This document shows, one piece after another, positions 36,770 to 48,499 of a DNA stretch of 64,000 nt. Both the position numbers and the translations under genes were made by a program. The DNA is taken from NCBI GenBank assembly GCA_027625915.1, contig JANTQA010000060.1:992001-1056000 (forward strand), read 5' to 3'. Source of the DNA: Anaeramoeba flamelloides (lineage: Eukaryota; Metamonada; Anaeramoebidae). The notes beneath the pieces are model-generated. The model did not search any database and was not told the DNA's origin. It saw only the letters and a program-made list of their open reading frames with translations. Position 1 is the stretch's first letter, and each line of letters starts with the position of its first letter.

Positions 36770-37410
36770 ACTAACAGTTTCTCAGATAAAACCTATAATT
36801 TCGATAAAAAATCCAAAGGAAAAATGAAATTTTGTTTGTGTCTTGACGAAAATAAAGTTTGGATTTTTTGTTGACTAAAATGAAAATTGATTGATTTTGT
36901 GTTGATTAAAATGAAATTTTTGGTTTTGTGTTGATTAAAATGAAAATTAATTGATAAGGAATAAATAAAATTAGAACTTTTTAAATTAAAATAATATATT
37001 GTTGAATTGAATAATATCCATCGGATTGATTTGAAATTGAAAAAAATATTGTGTAACTTGAGTTTTGATTGAATTGAAATTTCTGATTTGAATAATAAAA
37101 TGTATTTATGGGGAGTGGTTTTTGATAGATGTGATGGGGGATATATAAAATGTCAAAGTGTGATTTGATTTGTAATTTGTAGAATTTGAGTGACTTGGGG
37201 GTTGGGGGGGTTGAATTGATTTCAATTTGGATTTGAGTTGTCTTGGGGATGACTTGAGAATAAATATTATTTTGTAAAAGTATTTGTGGGGGGTTTTGAT
37301 AGTTGTTTAAATTTTGTTTTACAAGTAAAAAAAAAGTAAAAAAAATTATAAAAATTTAAAATTAAGAAGGAGGTTTGTGTGTTATTTGTTTTTTTTTATT
37401 GTTTTTTTTT

Positions 37411-37532
37411 GGGGGGTGGGGTGGGGTGGGGGGTTAGTTTTTTTTTTTTTTTTGAAGGAAAAAAAAATAAAATTAACTAATTTATAAAAAAAAAAAAAAA
37501 AGGAGAATAGGAAAAGGGAGGGAGGGAGGGGG
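37411..37532 (+). other. Two G-quadruplex-type motifs
   Basis: At 37411-37433 four G tracts of 4-6 are separated by single T. At 37516-37532 GGGAGGGAGGGAGGGGG is present. Both fit the canonical four-tract quadruplex pattern with one-base loops. They lie downstream of the minus-strand gene at 37801, so its 3' transcript side would be C-rich. Confidence 0.75.
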
Positions 37533-37800
37533 ATCAAAGAATGAAACACGAGAATAGGTTTAGTATTTTCTCGTTTGATCATTCTTTGATTACAATATTA
37601 CCAAACTAGAATTTGTTTTCCAAGTCTCTATTAGAGAAATTGGAGTAAATTAAGCAAGAAAATATTATTTGGTTATTTTTGTTTGAATTTTTAATGTTGG
37701 GGTTGTTTGATAAGTTTTTTGATTCCAAATTAACCATTCTGGTCACAAAAAAATAAATTGGTTTTGAAAATTGAATGGTCTGTTTGTTGTTTTGATTTGT

Positions 37801-38304
37801 TTAAATAAACATTTGTTCGAATTCGTAATCAGGATCGATCATGTTTATTTCTTCATATTCAAAATGGTTTAAATCCTGGTTGGAATCAAACATTGGGTGT
37901 GACGATTCTTCTTCGTTAATAATTTTGTCGAAGACTGTTTGTTCCATTTCTGGATCAATTCCCAATTCGTTTTCATAATTGTTTTCAAATTGGATTTGAT
38001 CAACAAACCCAAATTCATAATCGTCATCAAAGTTCTCTTCAAAGGTGAGTGGTGATTCGATTTTTTCGGTACTGCTTCGAAGAAGTGATGAAAAGATTTT
38101 CTCTTCTTCTTGGAGATTTGGTGTTCGTAAATTATTACGTATGATCCTTTCTTCAAAGGCTAAATTTTTTTGCTTCTCAACTATACGAGATCTTAGTTGC
38201 TGAAGTTTACAGGTAAGCATATCAACTCCATCAAGTTGTTCAATGTTCTTAGTTCTACGCCTTCTACGTCTTCTTTGTGGTTTTTGTTGTTCGGTGTTTG
38301 TCAT
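37801..38304 (-). CDS. Small Arg-rich/acidic protein of unknown function, 167 aa
   Basis: I chose the start at 38304 (MTNTEQQ) over the upstream in-frame ATG at 38346, whose extra 14 residues are hydrophobic and typical of UTR noise. Residues 7-17 are a basic patch with seven consecutive arginines and TK, suited to nucleic-acid or nuclear-import contacts. A predicted helix (about 28-62, heptad-like CKLQQLRSRIVEKQK) follows. The remaining C-terminal part is strongly acidic with aromatic residues (DDDYEFGF, DPDYEFEQMF), like many activation-type tails. No named domain is recognised. The basic-coil-acidic plan suggests a nuclear regulator, which is inference only. The gene is isolated and ends in TAA. 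Confidence 0.75.
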   Translation of the reverse strand: MTNTEQQKPQRRRRRRRTKNIEQLDGVDMLTCKLQQLRSRIVEKQKNLAFEERIIRNNLRTPNLQEEEKIFSSLLRSSTEKIESPLTFEENFDDDYEFGFVDQIQFENNYENELGIDPEMEQTVFDKIINEEESSHPMFDSNQDLNHFEYEEINMIDPDYEFEQMFI

Positions 38305-40123
38305 TTTTATTTGATAAAAAGTAATAAAAAATAAAAAGTTGATCAAAAAATAAATCGATGTAAAACTTTGTGTGAAATTAGAGAAGCAATTTTGTATGTT
38401 AGTGTATAGTATGAAAACTATTCATGGAACAATCTATTTTTGTTTGAATTTTCCAAAAAGTCACCACAAATTTTTAAGATTTTTATTTTACTCGACCTCG
38501 TATTTTGCATTGAAATGGTTAATATTGTTATTTTTATGAATTTGTTTTAAATTACAAATTTTCGATCAAATCCAAAATATTGTTGTTGATAAAAAGCCTA
38601 GCTCTATTCAAAAACTTTTCTCTTTTTTCTTTTTGTTTGATAGAAAAACAGTTTGTAGAACTCTGTTAGTGCAAGAAGGGATCTGCCAAGACATGGGAGA
38701 GTTAACTATCATAGATTGTGTTTGGTAAAAATTTGTTTTGTTATCCTGTAAAGATAAGAAAAGGTGTACAATCAATTTTGTCGTATGGCTGATGTCAAAA
38801 GAAGTCGATTGTTCAATATTAATTTAACATCTATAAATTAAGGGGATGTTGTTTTGGATAGAAACATTTTTTGAGATAAATATAAGGGTAATAAATTTTA
38901 AGGGGTATATGGCTTGGCAATCGTGTGTAGTTTAAAAGGGGTGCTCTTTTTTTCTTTGCAAAATTGAATGGATTTGAAAAATGATTGGGTGAGGAAATTC
39001 TATAAATTTCCAAAAGGTGTTTTATAACGAAAAGTATGATCTAAAAATGTTTTTAATAACATTCAATTTTTGGATACAGTCAAAGTCAACAACTTAAATT
39101 CCTTACTAAACCCTAATAGTGTCGTTTTTTTTTCTTAGTTAAATCCTTAATTCTCCATACCCTTCAAATTATGTATGAAGATGAAAAAAATCTTGGTTAC
39201 AAAAAAAGGTATCAAGAATGACCAAATTATAACAAGTTGTCAATTTTAAGGTGTGAGTTTAAGAATAAGGTCAAATCAAACTCATTGTATTTGTGATGTT
39301 GTTACTTTTTTTTCTTATTATCAGACTGGTTTCTGAAAACGATTATAAAAATATCATTTTAATAAATTTCAAAATGAAAAAAAACTTTTCAAATTTGTTC
39401 ATTTTTCAATTCTAAATATTTGACTTATTATTAATTTATAATGGTCAATACAGAAGATAATATACAGTAATAAAGAATCTAAAATGTTAATTCTGTGAAA
39501 ATTTATACATATGGTATTTACCTTACTACTTTCGGAAACTTTTTGATAAGATAAAAGTTTTAATGATTAAGTCAAAATATTTTTCGCTTTATCCTCCTAT
39601 ACCAGGATCAAAATTAGATTTTAGTGTATTAAAGAAAGGTCTAAAACAATAAAATTAAAACATAATTATTATTAAATCATTAAAGTTGGAGAATTATGAA
39701 AATTGATTTTGTTTGTAATAAAATTTTGATAAAAAATTCAGAAAAACTTTTCTGTTGTACCTTTTTATTTTTTTGATATCTGGTTTTTACCAATTAATTG
39801 CATTTAAAATTTTTTCAAGATAATTAAATTATATATTGTATTCGAATTAAAAAATTAAAAAGCTAAAAATTTGATGACAAACTAATGCGACCCAATAACT
39901 ACATTTTGACTAGAGATGATGTTTTTTTTATTAATAAGTATCAATTTACCGGCCAATAAAGTAAAACAAAAAACAACACCCTTTTTGGAGTAAACAATAT
40001 ACGACCAATTTCAATAAAAAAATAAAAATATGGCTAGATCACAAATGATTTTTTAAATATAAAAACAGTTATATATTTTCCACACCATTATAAGAATTTT
40101 CTATATTAAAGAAATTATGGTTA

Positions 40124-40145
40124 CAGTCAATTTCACTTTTAAAGT
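40124..40145 (+). repeat. Solo end of a CAGTC MITE
   Basis: TACAGTCAATTTCACTTTTA followed by AAG matches the left terminus of the complete copies, then similarity stops. Confidence 0.5.
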
Positions 40146-40609
40146 GGTGGTATCAATATAAAGGGAAAAAATGGCCATTGCGAACATTTTTTTTCAATTT
40201 TTCATTTGCAATTTATCAGTTTTATTTTTATTTTTATTTTTTTTCATAAATGAGAATTTGTAAAAACGAAAAAGAAAAGATTTTAAATAAAAAAATAAAG
40301 ATCAATAAAAATTTGGAATAATTTTAAAGGGAATAAGATAGTGTTTATTTCTCGCAGCCATTTCCAAAAAAATTTGTTTTTCTTTAATCTGTTGAATAAA
40401 TCTTGCTTTTTGTTTTTGTTTTTTTGAAAAATATTTTTTTTTGATAAGCAATTGATTGAGATTTTTTTATTGAAAGAACTCGAGTTGATAAATAAGTTTG
40501 TGTAATTCTATTCAATTTCCAAAAAAAAAAATATTCTTTAATTTTTCATTGAAAAACTAAAAAAAAATTTTTTTCTTTTCTCTTTTTTTCTTTTCTTTGC
40601 AATTTAACC

Positions 40610-40704
40610 ATTCTATTCTTTTCTATTCTATTCTGATTTCACCTTTCTGTTCTATTCTTTTCTTTTCTTTTCTTTTCTTTTCTTTTTTTTCTTTTCTTTT
40701 CTTA
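40610..40704. repeat. (TTTTC)n / (TTCTA)n microsatellite
   Basis: Tandem TTCTA and TTTTC pentamers with a short interruption in the middle. Confidence 0.85.
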
Positions 40705-40906
40705 TCCAAAAATTTTGAATAAATGTCAACATGTGTTTTATTGTGTTTGAAAAATTTTTTCCATTAGTAGATCTTTCAAAGATGAGTGGTTTCCATTTTT
40801 CGTTCTCTGAATTTTTGACCAACCTAAACTTGTATCATAGATTATTGTTTTTTAATTTTGGAAAAATAATTAAAAAAAAATGAATTTTCAAAATGGCCAA
40901 TTTCCG

Positions 40907-41110
40907 CTTTTATACTCAAACTACTGCTTTAAGACACAAACTTTCAACGAAATTTAAAGCACAAAAAAAAGCTCAAATTAAAGCAAAAAATTCAGATTCT
41001 AGTAAAATAAATTGTGAAAATTAAAATTCCAAAAAATCTGCCTTAATTTGAGATTTTTTTGTACCTTAAATTTCGTTGAAAGTTTGTGCCTTAAAATGAA
41101 AAATCGCTGT
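40907..41110. mobile_element. CAGTC foldback MITE, copy 3 (diverged)
   Basis: It has the same palindromic core (ACACAAACTTTCAACGAAATTT, GATTCTAGTAAAATAAATTG, then the complement). The left end is eroded; the right end reads GCTGTA. Confidence 0.7.
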
Positions 41111-41655
41111 ATTAATATCTTGTTCTATAAGAAAACAATGAATATCAATTTTTACACAAAAGAAAATATAAAATAAAATTGAGATCGGAAAATTTAATAT
41201 ATTTTATTTATGTAATAAGTTACTAAAAAACAATTATATTATGATCAGGAATCAATAAATGGTAATTAATTATTTTGTAGATTTAAATACTTATAATGAT
41301 GGTTGATTATAATAAAAATATTTGAAAATTTATTTGCTTACTAATTTCTGAAATAGCGAATATCCACAAAATAATTAAATTTTATTTTAATGTTATTGGA
41401 AGTGTGGAAAAGACCGTAGAGAAATCTTATTTATTTACATTGGAATTTTATTTGAACTAAAACTGAATATCAAAACGAAATATGTATTTTTTAAATGGTG
41501 TGTTACGAATTTCTGTTTTTTAATTTTTTAAAGAAAATCTATAGATTTAATTCATATATGTATCAGCTATTCTCAAATCCATATTATTCCACTTATTACC
41601 ACTTTATTATTTAAATATTAAATCTATAAAATAACCAAGATTGGAAATTTTTATA

Positions 41656-41852
41656 CAGTCAGTTTCACTTTTAAGGCACAAAATTTCAACGAAATTTAAG
41701 GCACAAAAAAAATCTTAAATTAAAGCACAAAATTCAAATTCTAGTAAAAATAAATTGTAAAAAAAAAAATTCCAAATTTTGTGCCTTAATTTGAGATTTT
41801 TTTGTGCCTTAAATTCCGTTGAAAGTTTGTGCCTTAAAAGTGAAACTGTCTG
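41656..41852. mobile_element. CAGTC foldback MITE, copy 4, 197 bp
   Basis: It starts with CAGTCAGTTTCACTTTTAAG, ends with GTGAAACTGTCTG, has TA on each flank and a near-perfect palindrome throughout. It is the cleanest copy in the window. Confidence 0.85.
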
Positions 41853-43549
41853 TATTCCCATTTGATAGAAATAAAATTTAAATTTCAAATGTTAATACAC
41901 TTATAAAATACGTTGGTCAAAAATATTTTTATATAGTGTTGAGATAGGTATTTTTTCATTAGTTAATTCACGTCAAAAAATTCACTAAAATTCCCCTTTT
42001 CTGATAAAATGATATTATTGGTGATTAGAAGGAATTTCACAAATTTATGATTTTTTCTTTAAAAAAAAAAAAATTAAAGAATTTGAAAATTTTCTTGAAA
42101 ATAATTAGCTAACTCAAAATTTTTAGATGTAGTTTTATTATGTTCCAATATTCCTGGAGAATAAATGATCTTTTATATCATTTTTGCATAATTTATGAAT
42201 ATAGGTCGACTTTTAGGTCATTTTTACTAGTATCATTAAAAAAATAATTTTTTTCTCATTTTATTACAAATTTTTCTTTTATTTCCTTGACTTTGTCCAT
42301 TATCACGAGTTTTGAACATTATCAGAAATATTTCAGCTTATCAGTAAAAAAAAATAAATTGGCTATAATCTAGATTGTTTGGACTAGATAAATTAATTAC
42401 CAATTTGTCAATTTGTATTGAAACATTTTATTATTGCACATAATCGTTATTATTTGAAGACTTTAAGTTGTTTTTCTCAACCATCTATGAATATTTAAAT
42501 GGAGTTAAAAAATTTACACCTTAGGTACTATGGACCGATCCCCGATTAGGTGCATTTATTGTGTTATTATACATTCAATTCCCAAAAAGAATTTTCATTC
42601 TGAAGAAATTGGACATAAAATTTTTAGTTAATTTATCAAAGTCCAAAATCAAAAAAAAATAATTCAAATAGATCTTTTATTGAAAAATTTCAAAAAATAA
42701 AGGCTTTCAGGAATTTTCAAGCTCAAGTTCAAATTTAAAAACATTTCATAATTGTAAAAGCAACTACGAATAATATTTAGAACAATCAGAAGAATTTTTT
42801 TGTGTTTATATATTTGAAATGGTTATAATGAAATTGAAAAAACAAAATTTGACATAATCTTGATTAGGAAAAAGTTTAAAAATTTTTTGAATTTTTACTT
42901 TTTACTATTTTTTGAGGAAAAGAAATAATTAGGTGTTTTAATTTTAAATGAGATTATAGGAACCTTTTCAAGAGTATTTTTATCACCAACTTCACCTATT
43001 TTCACCTGAAAATTGTCGACCTTAAAGTTATTTTTCCGATTTTGCTAAAAAAAGAATTGAAGCAAGAAAATTTAATCATATTCCTAAAATAAGAATAAAC
43101 AGAAAAAAAATGAAAAAATCGAGAAGAAACAAATTAACAAACACATTTTTGTATTTGAGAAAAATGAAAAAGTAAAAAATTGTAGTTGTAAACGTGTTTC
43201 TAAGTTCCACCGTTTTGTATTTTCAACATAAAAAAAAATCAAAAAAGACCAACTAAATTGAATAAAACAAATCAAACTTAAATAAGAATGATGAGAAAAT
43301 CATATTGTTTTTCTTATTTTTCTCTCCTTTCTATCAAAACATTTAAGTAAAAATTAATTTTTAACGTAAATATTTTTAGTAAAAATGGTTACTTCAATTA
43401 ATTTTTTTGAAATCCTTAACTCGTATTCTGATTAAAACATCTCAAATTTCACACCAAACTTCAAAACCGTTCAACCTTGTCTCAAAAACATTTTAATATG
43501 TTTATTTTTTTATTTTTTTACAAAACACACAAAACCTATCTTTTTTCAA

Positions 43550-45103
43550 ATGGAAAACCGAGAAAAATGCTTTGAGTGCTCAAAGGCAAGCGATGTCTAT
43601 TGTAAAACTTGTAAACATTTTTTGTGCCGTGAACACTCTACTTTAATCCATTCGTTACGCACATTTCAGGGACATCAAATTGTGGATGTGAAAAAAGAAA
43701 AAAAAAAAATCGACTCAATTCTTTGTAAGGAATGTGGGCAAATGGTTGCAACATTATTTTGTGCAAAAAAGGAAAACTTTATATGTCAAAAGTGTAGTGA
43801 ATACCACCAAAACTGTGACCCCGAGGTTCACATGAATTACGAATTTGCCATTGATTACTTAATTGATGTTTTTGAATCGATTAAAATGGCGAAAGTCTTG
43901 TCTAATAGTACAGCGATCTTTGAAAGGACAAAATTTAAGCAAGAAAAAGAGCAAAAAAACTTTGATTCGCAAATCCAAAGACTAGAGGGAATAATATTAG
44001 AATTCCAAGAGAAATTTAGTCAATATACACGAGAAATGATCCAAGTTATCAAGAATGAAAAAGAAAAGTCTAGCGAGGAGTATAAGCAATTAGTCAAAGA
44101 AAAAGAAATCAGCTTGAAAAAGATGAACGACTTTTGGTTTGAATCTGAAGACAGTGACATCCTGTTTACGAAAGATCTCGAGAATGATCAAATGGCACCA
44201 GACAAAATTGAAAAGATGTTAACTGTAATTCGTTCTTGTATTAAAATTAACACTCAGATTTCCACAAACCATATTCTCGAAAAAAATGTTAATACTTTTA
44301 TGAACAAAGTATCTGATCTGTTGGAGCAACTCTCAGAAATCCCGAGAATGAAAATAGTATCGAATTTTTATATAAAAAAATACCAAGAAAGTAATGAATC
44401 CGATTTAACAAAAAAACAAACAACAACTCCAAAAAAGAAATCACTATTCCCACCAGAAACAAAACCAAAGAAGAAATCACCTTTTAAATTTAATGCAAAC
44501 AAACCAAAATCAAATTTTTTCCAGAACGATCAACAACAAAAAAAACAACAAAAAAATTTCTTTAGAAAAAAAGAACAAGAAATAAAAAAAGAAGAAGAAG
44601 AAAAAGAAGAAGAAAAAGAAATAAAAAAAGAAGAAGAAAAAAAAGAAGAAAAAAAAGAAGAAAAAAAAGAAGAAAAAGAAAAAGATAAAGAAAAAGATAA
44701 AGAAAACGAAGAAGACGAAGAGAAAGAAAAAGAAAAGGAAAAGGATGAATTTAGCAATCTAACATCGATAAAATTGGCAATTCCAAATCAAAAAATTTCC
44801 TTTCTTCAATTAGGAAACTATTTTAAACAAAACAGATTCATTATTTCTGGGATTGGTGAATCTTTTTATGATTTCTGGGAAGATAAAGAACCCGAATTTG
44901 GTCCAACTAATGGAACAACAGGTAAATATGAAGTAACAAAAGAAAATCAAACAAATTCGTACAGTAACAGAAGAAGTAACAGGGAAGGAAATTTTGCTTC
45001 GATCACTTTTATGGAAAAATATAAAAAATTTTCAATTGAACAACTTCGTCTTCAAGATTATCTCGTAAAAAATGTTGAATTTAAAAAGAATGAACTCAAG
45101 TAA
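43550..45103 (+). CDS. Double B-box coiled-coil protein with Nup98 GLEBS-like C-terminus
   Basis: 517 residues, one exon, TAA stop. The first B-box uses C7, C10, C18, C21, C26, H29, H34 and H42. A second, less regular one uses C59, C62, C71, C79, C82, H86 and H94. A coiled coil follows (about 120-200), as in TRIM-type proteins, but there is no RING finger. Residues 285-410 are Lys/Glu/Gln-rich and probably disordered. Residues 455-504 carry GTTGKY, then ITFMEKY, then SIEQLRLQDY. This follows the pattern of the Nup98 GLEBS segment (GTT-x-K-[FY] ... IT-x-M-x2-Y-x3-S-x-E-x-LRL-x-DY), which binds the WD-repeat protein Rae1/Gle2. That family comparison is from memory. A link to nuclear pores or mitotic Rae1 is therefore inference. 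The long Glu/Lys stretch creates a spurious antisense frame. Confidence 0.9.
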   Translation: MENREKCFECSKASDVYCKTCKHFLCREHSTLIHSLRTFQGHQIVDVKKEKKKIDSILCKECGQMVATLFCAKKENFICQKCSEYHQNCDPEVHMNYEFAIDYLIDVFESIKMAKVLSNSTAIFERTKFKQEKEQKNFDSQIQRLEGIILEFQEKFSQYTREMIQVIKNEKEKSSEEYKQLVKEKEISLKKMNDFWFESEDSDILFTKDLENDQMAPDKIEKMLTVIRSCIKINTQISTNHILEKNVNTFMNKVSDLLEQLSEIPRMKIVSNFYIKKYQESNESDLTKKQTTTPKKKSLFPPETKPKKKSPFKFNANKPKSNFFQNDQQQKKQQKNFFRKKEQEIKKEEEEKEEEKEIKKEEEKKEEKKEEKKEEKEKDKEKDKENEEDEEKEKEKEKDEFSNLTSIKLAIPNQKISFLQLGNYFKQNRFIISGIGESFYDFWEDKEPEFGPTNGTTGKYEVTKENQTNSYSNRRSNREGNFASITFMEKYKKFSIEQLRLQDYLVKNVEFKKNELK

Positions 45104-45769
45104 TTTTTCTACAATGGTAATCAATCACTTCATTATTAAAATGCTTTGATCACTATTTTTATTTCATACCATCGGAATTTTTTTTCTTGATTTCCCTTTC
45201 CCCTTTTTTCCCCTTTTTCCTTTTTTTTTATCTTTGATAAAACAATAATATTCTCCCATGAACTTAATTTTCTTTATTTATTTTTTTTTTTTTACAAATA
45301 ATAAAGCCCTTTATTGAAAACTAATATCGGACATTATTACTTAAAGAGTAAAAATAAAGAATTAATGATTCACAAAATCTTTTTTTAAAAATATCAAATA
45401 AAAATATTTCTTCGTTTATAATAAATTTCAAATAATTTTTTTTAGTTTTATTATTTTTATTTTTATGCACCTTCTCACCATTTCAAAACACTTAAATAAC
45501 ATCTTGGTGAATTTTATAAAGTGTAATATCAACACATAATTTCATTAATTATCACAAAATATTTAAAGATTTTTATTTTTATTATAAACTAATTAAAAAT
45601 TCCCCTCTCATCTTTTTATTGATTTGTTCTTAGTTCTTATTAAATAAACTAAATCCCAAAAATATCACACAGTTTAAACAGTTGATTTAATAACAAAACT
45701 GAATTTTACATCCAATTTAAAAATACTTTTTGATATTAGAAAAAATTATTTCATTTTTTGTCTACTTTT

Positions 45770-46010
45770 GTTTTGTTTTCATTTCCTTTTTTGTAGTTAT
45801 ATAATCTGTATCGTTAGATCTGAAATATTTTTTTCAATGATTGATAGAAGACTAATGTTCAGTTAGTTAAATTGAAAAATTACATACAATTGGTTGGCTG
45901 GATCTTACCATTTGATCGATTTATAATTGTTTGTGAAATTTAAACAAATTTAACTCTATAATTTTTTGTTCCTTTTATTTAATCTTTTTGGAAACACACT
46001 TTTTTTTTTT
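45770..46010 (+). repeat. Dispersed repeat G, copy 2
   Basis: It is the partner of 18200-18430, sharing ATTTTTTTCAATGATTGATA, ACCATTTGATCGAT and AATTTAAACAAATTTA in order. Confidence 0.5.
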
Positions 46011-46277
46011 TCATAGAATATTTTTTTATTTATACTTGGGTAAAAATTATTACATATAAAAACATTAGAACTCAATAACTTTTATGCTGCTTAATGCTGT
46101 ACTTGAAAAAATATAATAAATTGGGTTTTTTTTTTGCCTGTTTTTTGATTTTATGTGTCGAATTTTTTGGAATAGGGTTTATTTATACACAATTTGGGAG
46201 TTTTTTTCCAAAATTGTTTAAATTTTCAAAAAAAATGATTTTATTTTATTTTCTTTTTATTGAGGATGAAGTGTAGA

Positions 46278-47270
46278 TTACACTCTAAGCGTACTTTTAC
46301 TTAAATTCCCTTTAAGAAATTTAAGCAAAAAATCATAGATTTTAGGATTATTAATTAATGAAAATAATTTTAAGCTATCATATTTTAAAATTATTTCATT
46401 AAAATTTAATTCTTTTAACCTTTTCAGAAAAATTAATCTATCTTTTTCATTGGAAGGACACACCCATAAAAAGTGATCAATATTTTCTATTATTTCCTTA
46501 TGTTCATATTTTAAACATAAAGGACAAAATTTATTTGAATTTTTATTTATTACATAATAATATCTTTTTAAGCAGTTGGTAAATGTTCTGATTTTTAGAA
46601 TTGTTTAACTTGATGGATAACTTAAATATCTTTGATTAATAAATAATTTTTTTTTTGTTTTTCAATTATTGTGAAATATTTTTGTACCTTCCAACTGGTA
46701 GAATTCAACAACTCCTTATAATTATAATTATAAATTTCTTTTTTAAGAAGGTTTAAACACTCCGACTTCCAGTTAATTTTATTGTTTATTCTTTGATTAA
46801 ATCTTATTCATTTTTCCAGATAGGGTAGAGATAATTCTTTTAATTTGTTTTTGAATATGGATTTCTTTTTATTGATTGATATTACCAAATTTTCGAATTT
46901 AAATTCTGTTTTATAAATAAGAACTGGCGTGTTTCTGTTTATTTTGCATATTTTAGTAATACATGTATTAATCCAAGAGTTTAAATAAAATGATTTTATT
47001 AGGATTCTTTTTCTTTTTCGAAAAAAAAAACACAAATAGAGACCAAAAAAAACATTTTAAATATGATATTAATATTTTGAGAGTTTTTTTTACTAAAAAT
47101 CAATATACCCCAAAAAAGTATAAAAATATTGATATTATATTTCTATTTCTCTCTCATAAAATAATTTTGACTAAAAAAAAATAATAATTAGTTGCTAATT
47201 TTATATTAAATTCTTTGGAATTTATAAAAAATTCCATCAAACTCTACTGTTTAAAAACTTACAGTAATAA
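46278..47270 (-). mobile_element. 5'-truncated LINE (non-LTR retrotransposon) remnant
   Basis: The minus strand encodes the end of a reverse transcriptase polyprotein. It starts with a palm-end segment (LMEFFINSKEFNIKLATN, then YFFGVY resembling the usual YLGV). A thumb-like stretch follows (NSWINTCITKICKINRNTPV, KTEFKFENL). A terminal zinc knuckle, CPLC-x13-H-x4-C, precedes a short C-terminal tail. This order is typical of non-LTR retrotransposons with a C-terminal CCHC knuckle. At least two in-frame stops and at least one frame change (in a 10-A run near 46650) show it is dead. The catalytic YADD motif and the endonuclease are absent, so the copy is 5'-truncated. Confidence 0.75.
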
Positions 47271-47689
47271 AAAAAAACTAATAATAAAGCAATGAAAATA
47301 AAAATACAATAAAATAGTAAAACAAAATCCACTATTCGGACATCTAGAATACAACTCTAGGAGCAATGCCTAGTTTTCTTTATTTTTTTTTTAATATAAG
47401 ATTATTGAGTAAATATCAAAGATTTAGCTCAATAGTTTTAAATCAAAAAAAGAAGACATAAAAAACTGGATTTATCTGTACAATTTCAGTTCAATAGTAT
47501 TAAGTAAAACCAAATATTTTACCCCGTATGTTTAATTTTTTTTAAAAAAAGGTGTAATTTCAAGTATCAATCATGAATTATGGAAAATTTTTTTATTATT
47601 GAAATCATTTTCTTCGAGTTCTTGCCACCCATGTGAATTCTGGAGACATGTCATCAATTTCGGTAGAGTACAGCGCTCTTCGTATGCTT

Positions 47690-48240
47690 TTTTGTTCTAT
47701 TAGTTAAGTGTTCTAGGTTTTCTTGAGTTTTATTTTGATTCCAAAAAACAATTTATTTTAGTTATGTTTTTTTAAGTTTTCTATTTATTTGTGAAATGTT
47801 TTAGGTTTTTTTGAGGTATTCAATTTTATTTATGAAGTTTTAAAGATTTTTTTGAGGTTTTATATTTAATTTATAAAATTAATAGATTTTCCAAATAAAT
47901 ACAAAACTCAAAACAACTTAACGAAAATCTATTGATTTTCCAAATAAATAGACAACTCAGAAAAACCTAACGAAAATAGATAGATTTTTGTTACATTTTT
48001 TTTTACTTTTTGAAATAAACCGAAAATTTATTAAAATTTTCTATTTATTTCAAAAAGTAAAAAAAACCTAGAACACTTCACAAATAAAATAGAAAACCTT
48101 AAAAAAACCTAAAACACTTCACAAATAAAATTTAAAACCTCAAAAAAACATATAAAACTTAACAAAAAAATAGAAATACTCAAAAAAACCTCGAAAACTC
48201 TGGAAAGAAAACATAAAAACTCATGAAAACTTAACAGCAT
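47690..48240. repeat. Large foldback of GTTAGGTTTT-type modules
   Basis: The left half repeats TTTTTTGAGGTTTT, AAGTGTTCTAGGTTTT and TTTCTATTTATTTG words. The right half carries their complements (CCTAGAACACTTCAC, AAAACCTCAAAAAAACAT). The axis is near 48010-48040 (ACTTTTTGAAATAAACC ... TTTCAAAAAGTAAAAAAAACC). The same modules appear inside the palindrome-array elements. Confidence 0.65.
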
Positions 48241-48499
48241 TTTTTTAATTTCTAAAATTAAAAAAAAACCCTAATTAATTTTCCATTAAATTTTGGTAAA
48301 GATAAAAAAAACCTCCGTATTATTCCAGGGTTTATAATAATAAAGAAAACACTCTGATTTTACTAAATTCTATCAAATCCCGAAAGCTTAACAATATTCA
48401 ATATAGTTTGAATTTGATTAGATAAATGATATTTAATTTTTTTTAATTAATAGCCTTCCCCTCTCTATTTTAACTATATAAATTTTCTTTAATTACGTA

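Larger units (their letters stand above)
38347..43549. other. Gene-free region with CAGTC MITE copies
   Basis: It holds two full CAGTC foldback MITEs (40907-41110, 41656-41852), one solo MITE end (40124-40145) and a (TTTTC)n run (40610-40704). No reading frame with coding character was found. Confidence 0.55.

Noticed and set aside
36547-36774. Frame ending in poly-Lys
   Set aside because: The end is the 46-base poly-A tract and the rest has no recognisable features.
46094-46276. 60-codon hydrophobic frame
   Set aside because: T-rich sequence yields Phe/Leu/Ile by composition alone, and it overlaps nothing conserved.
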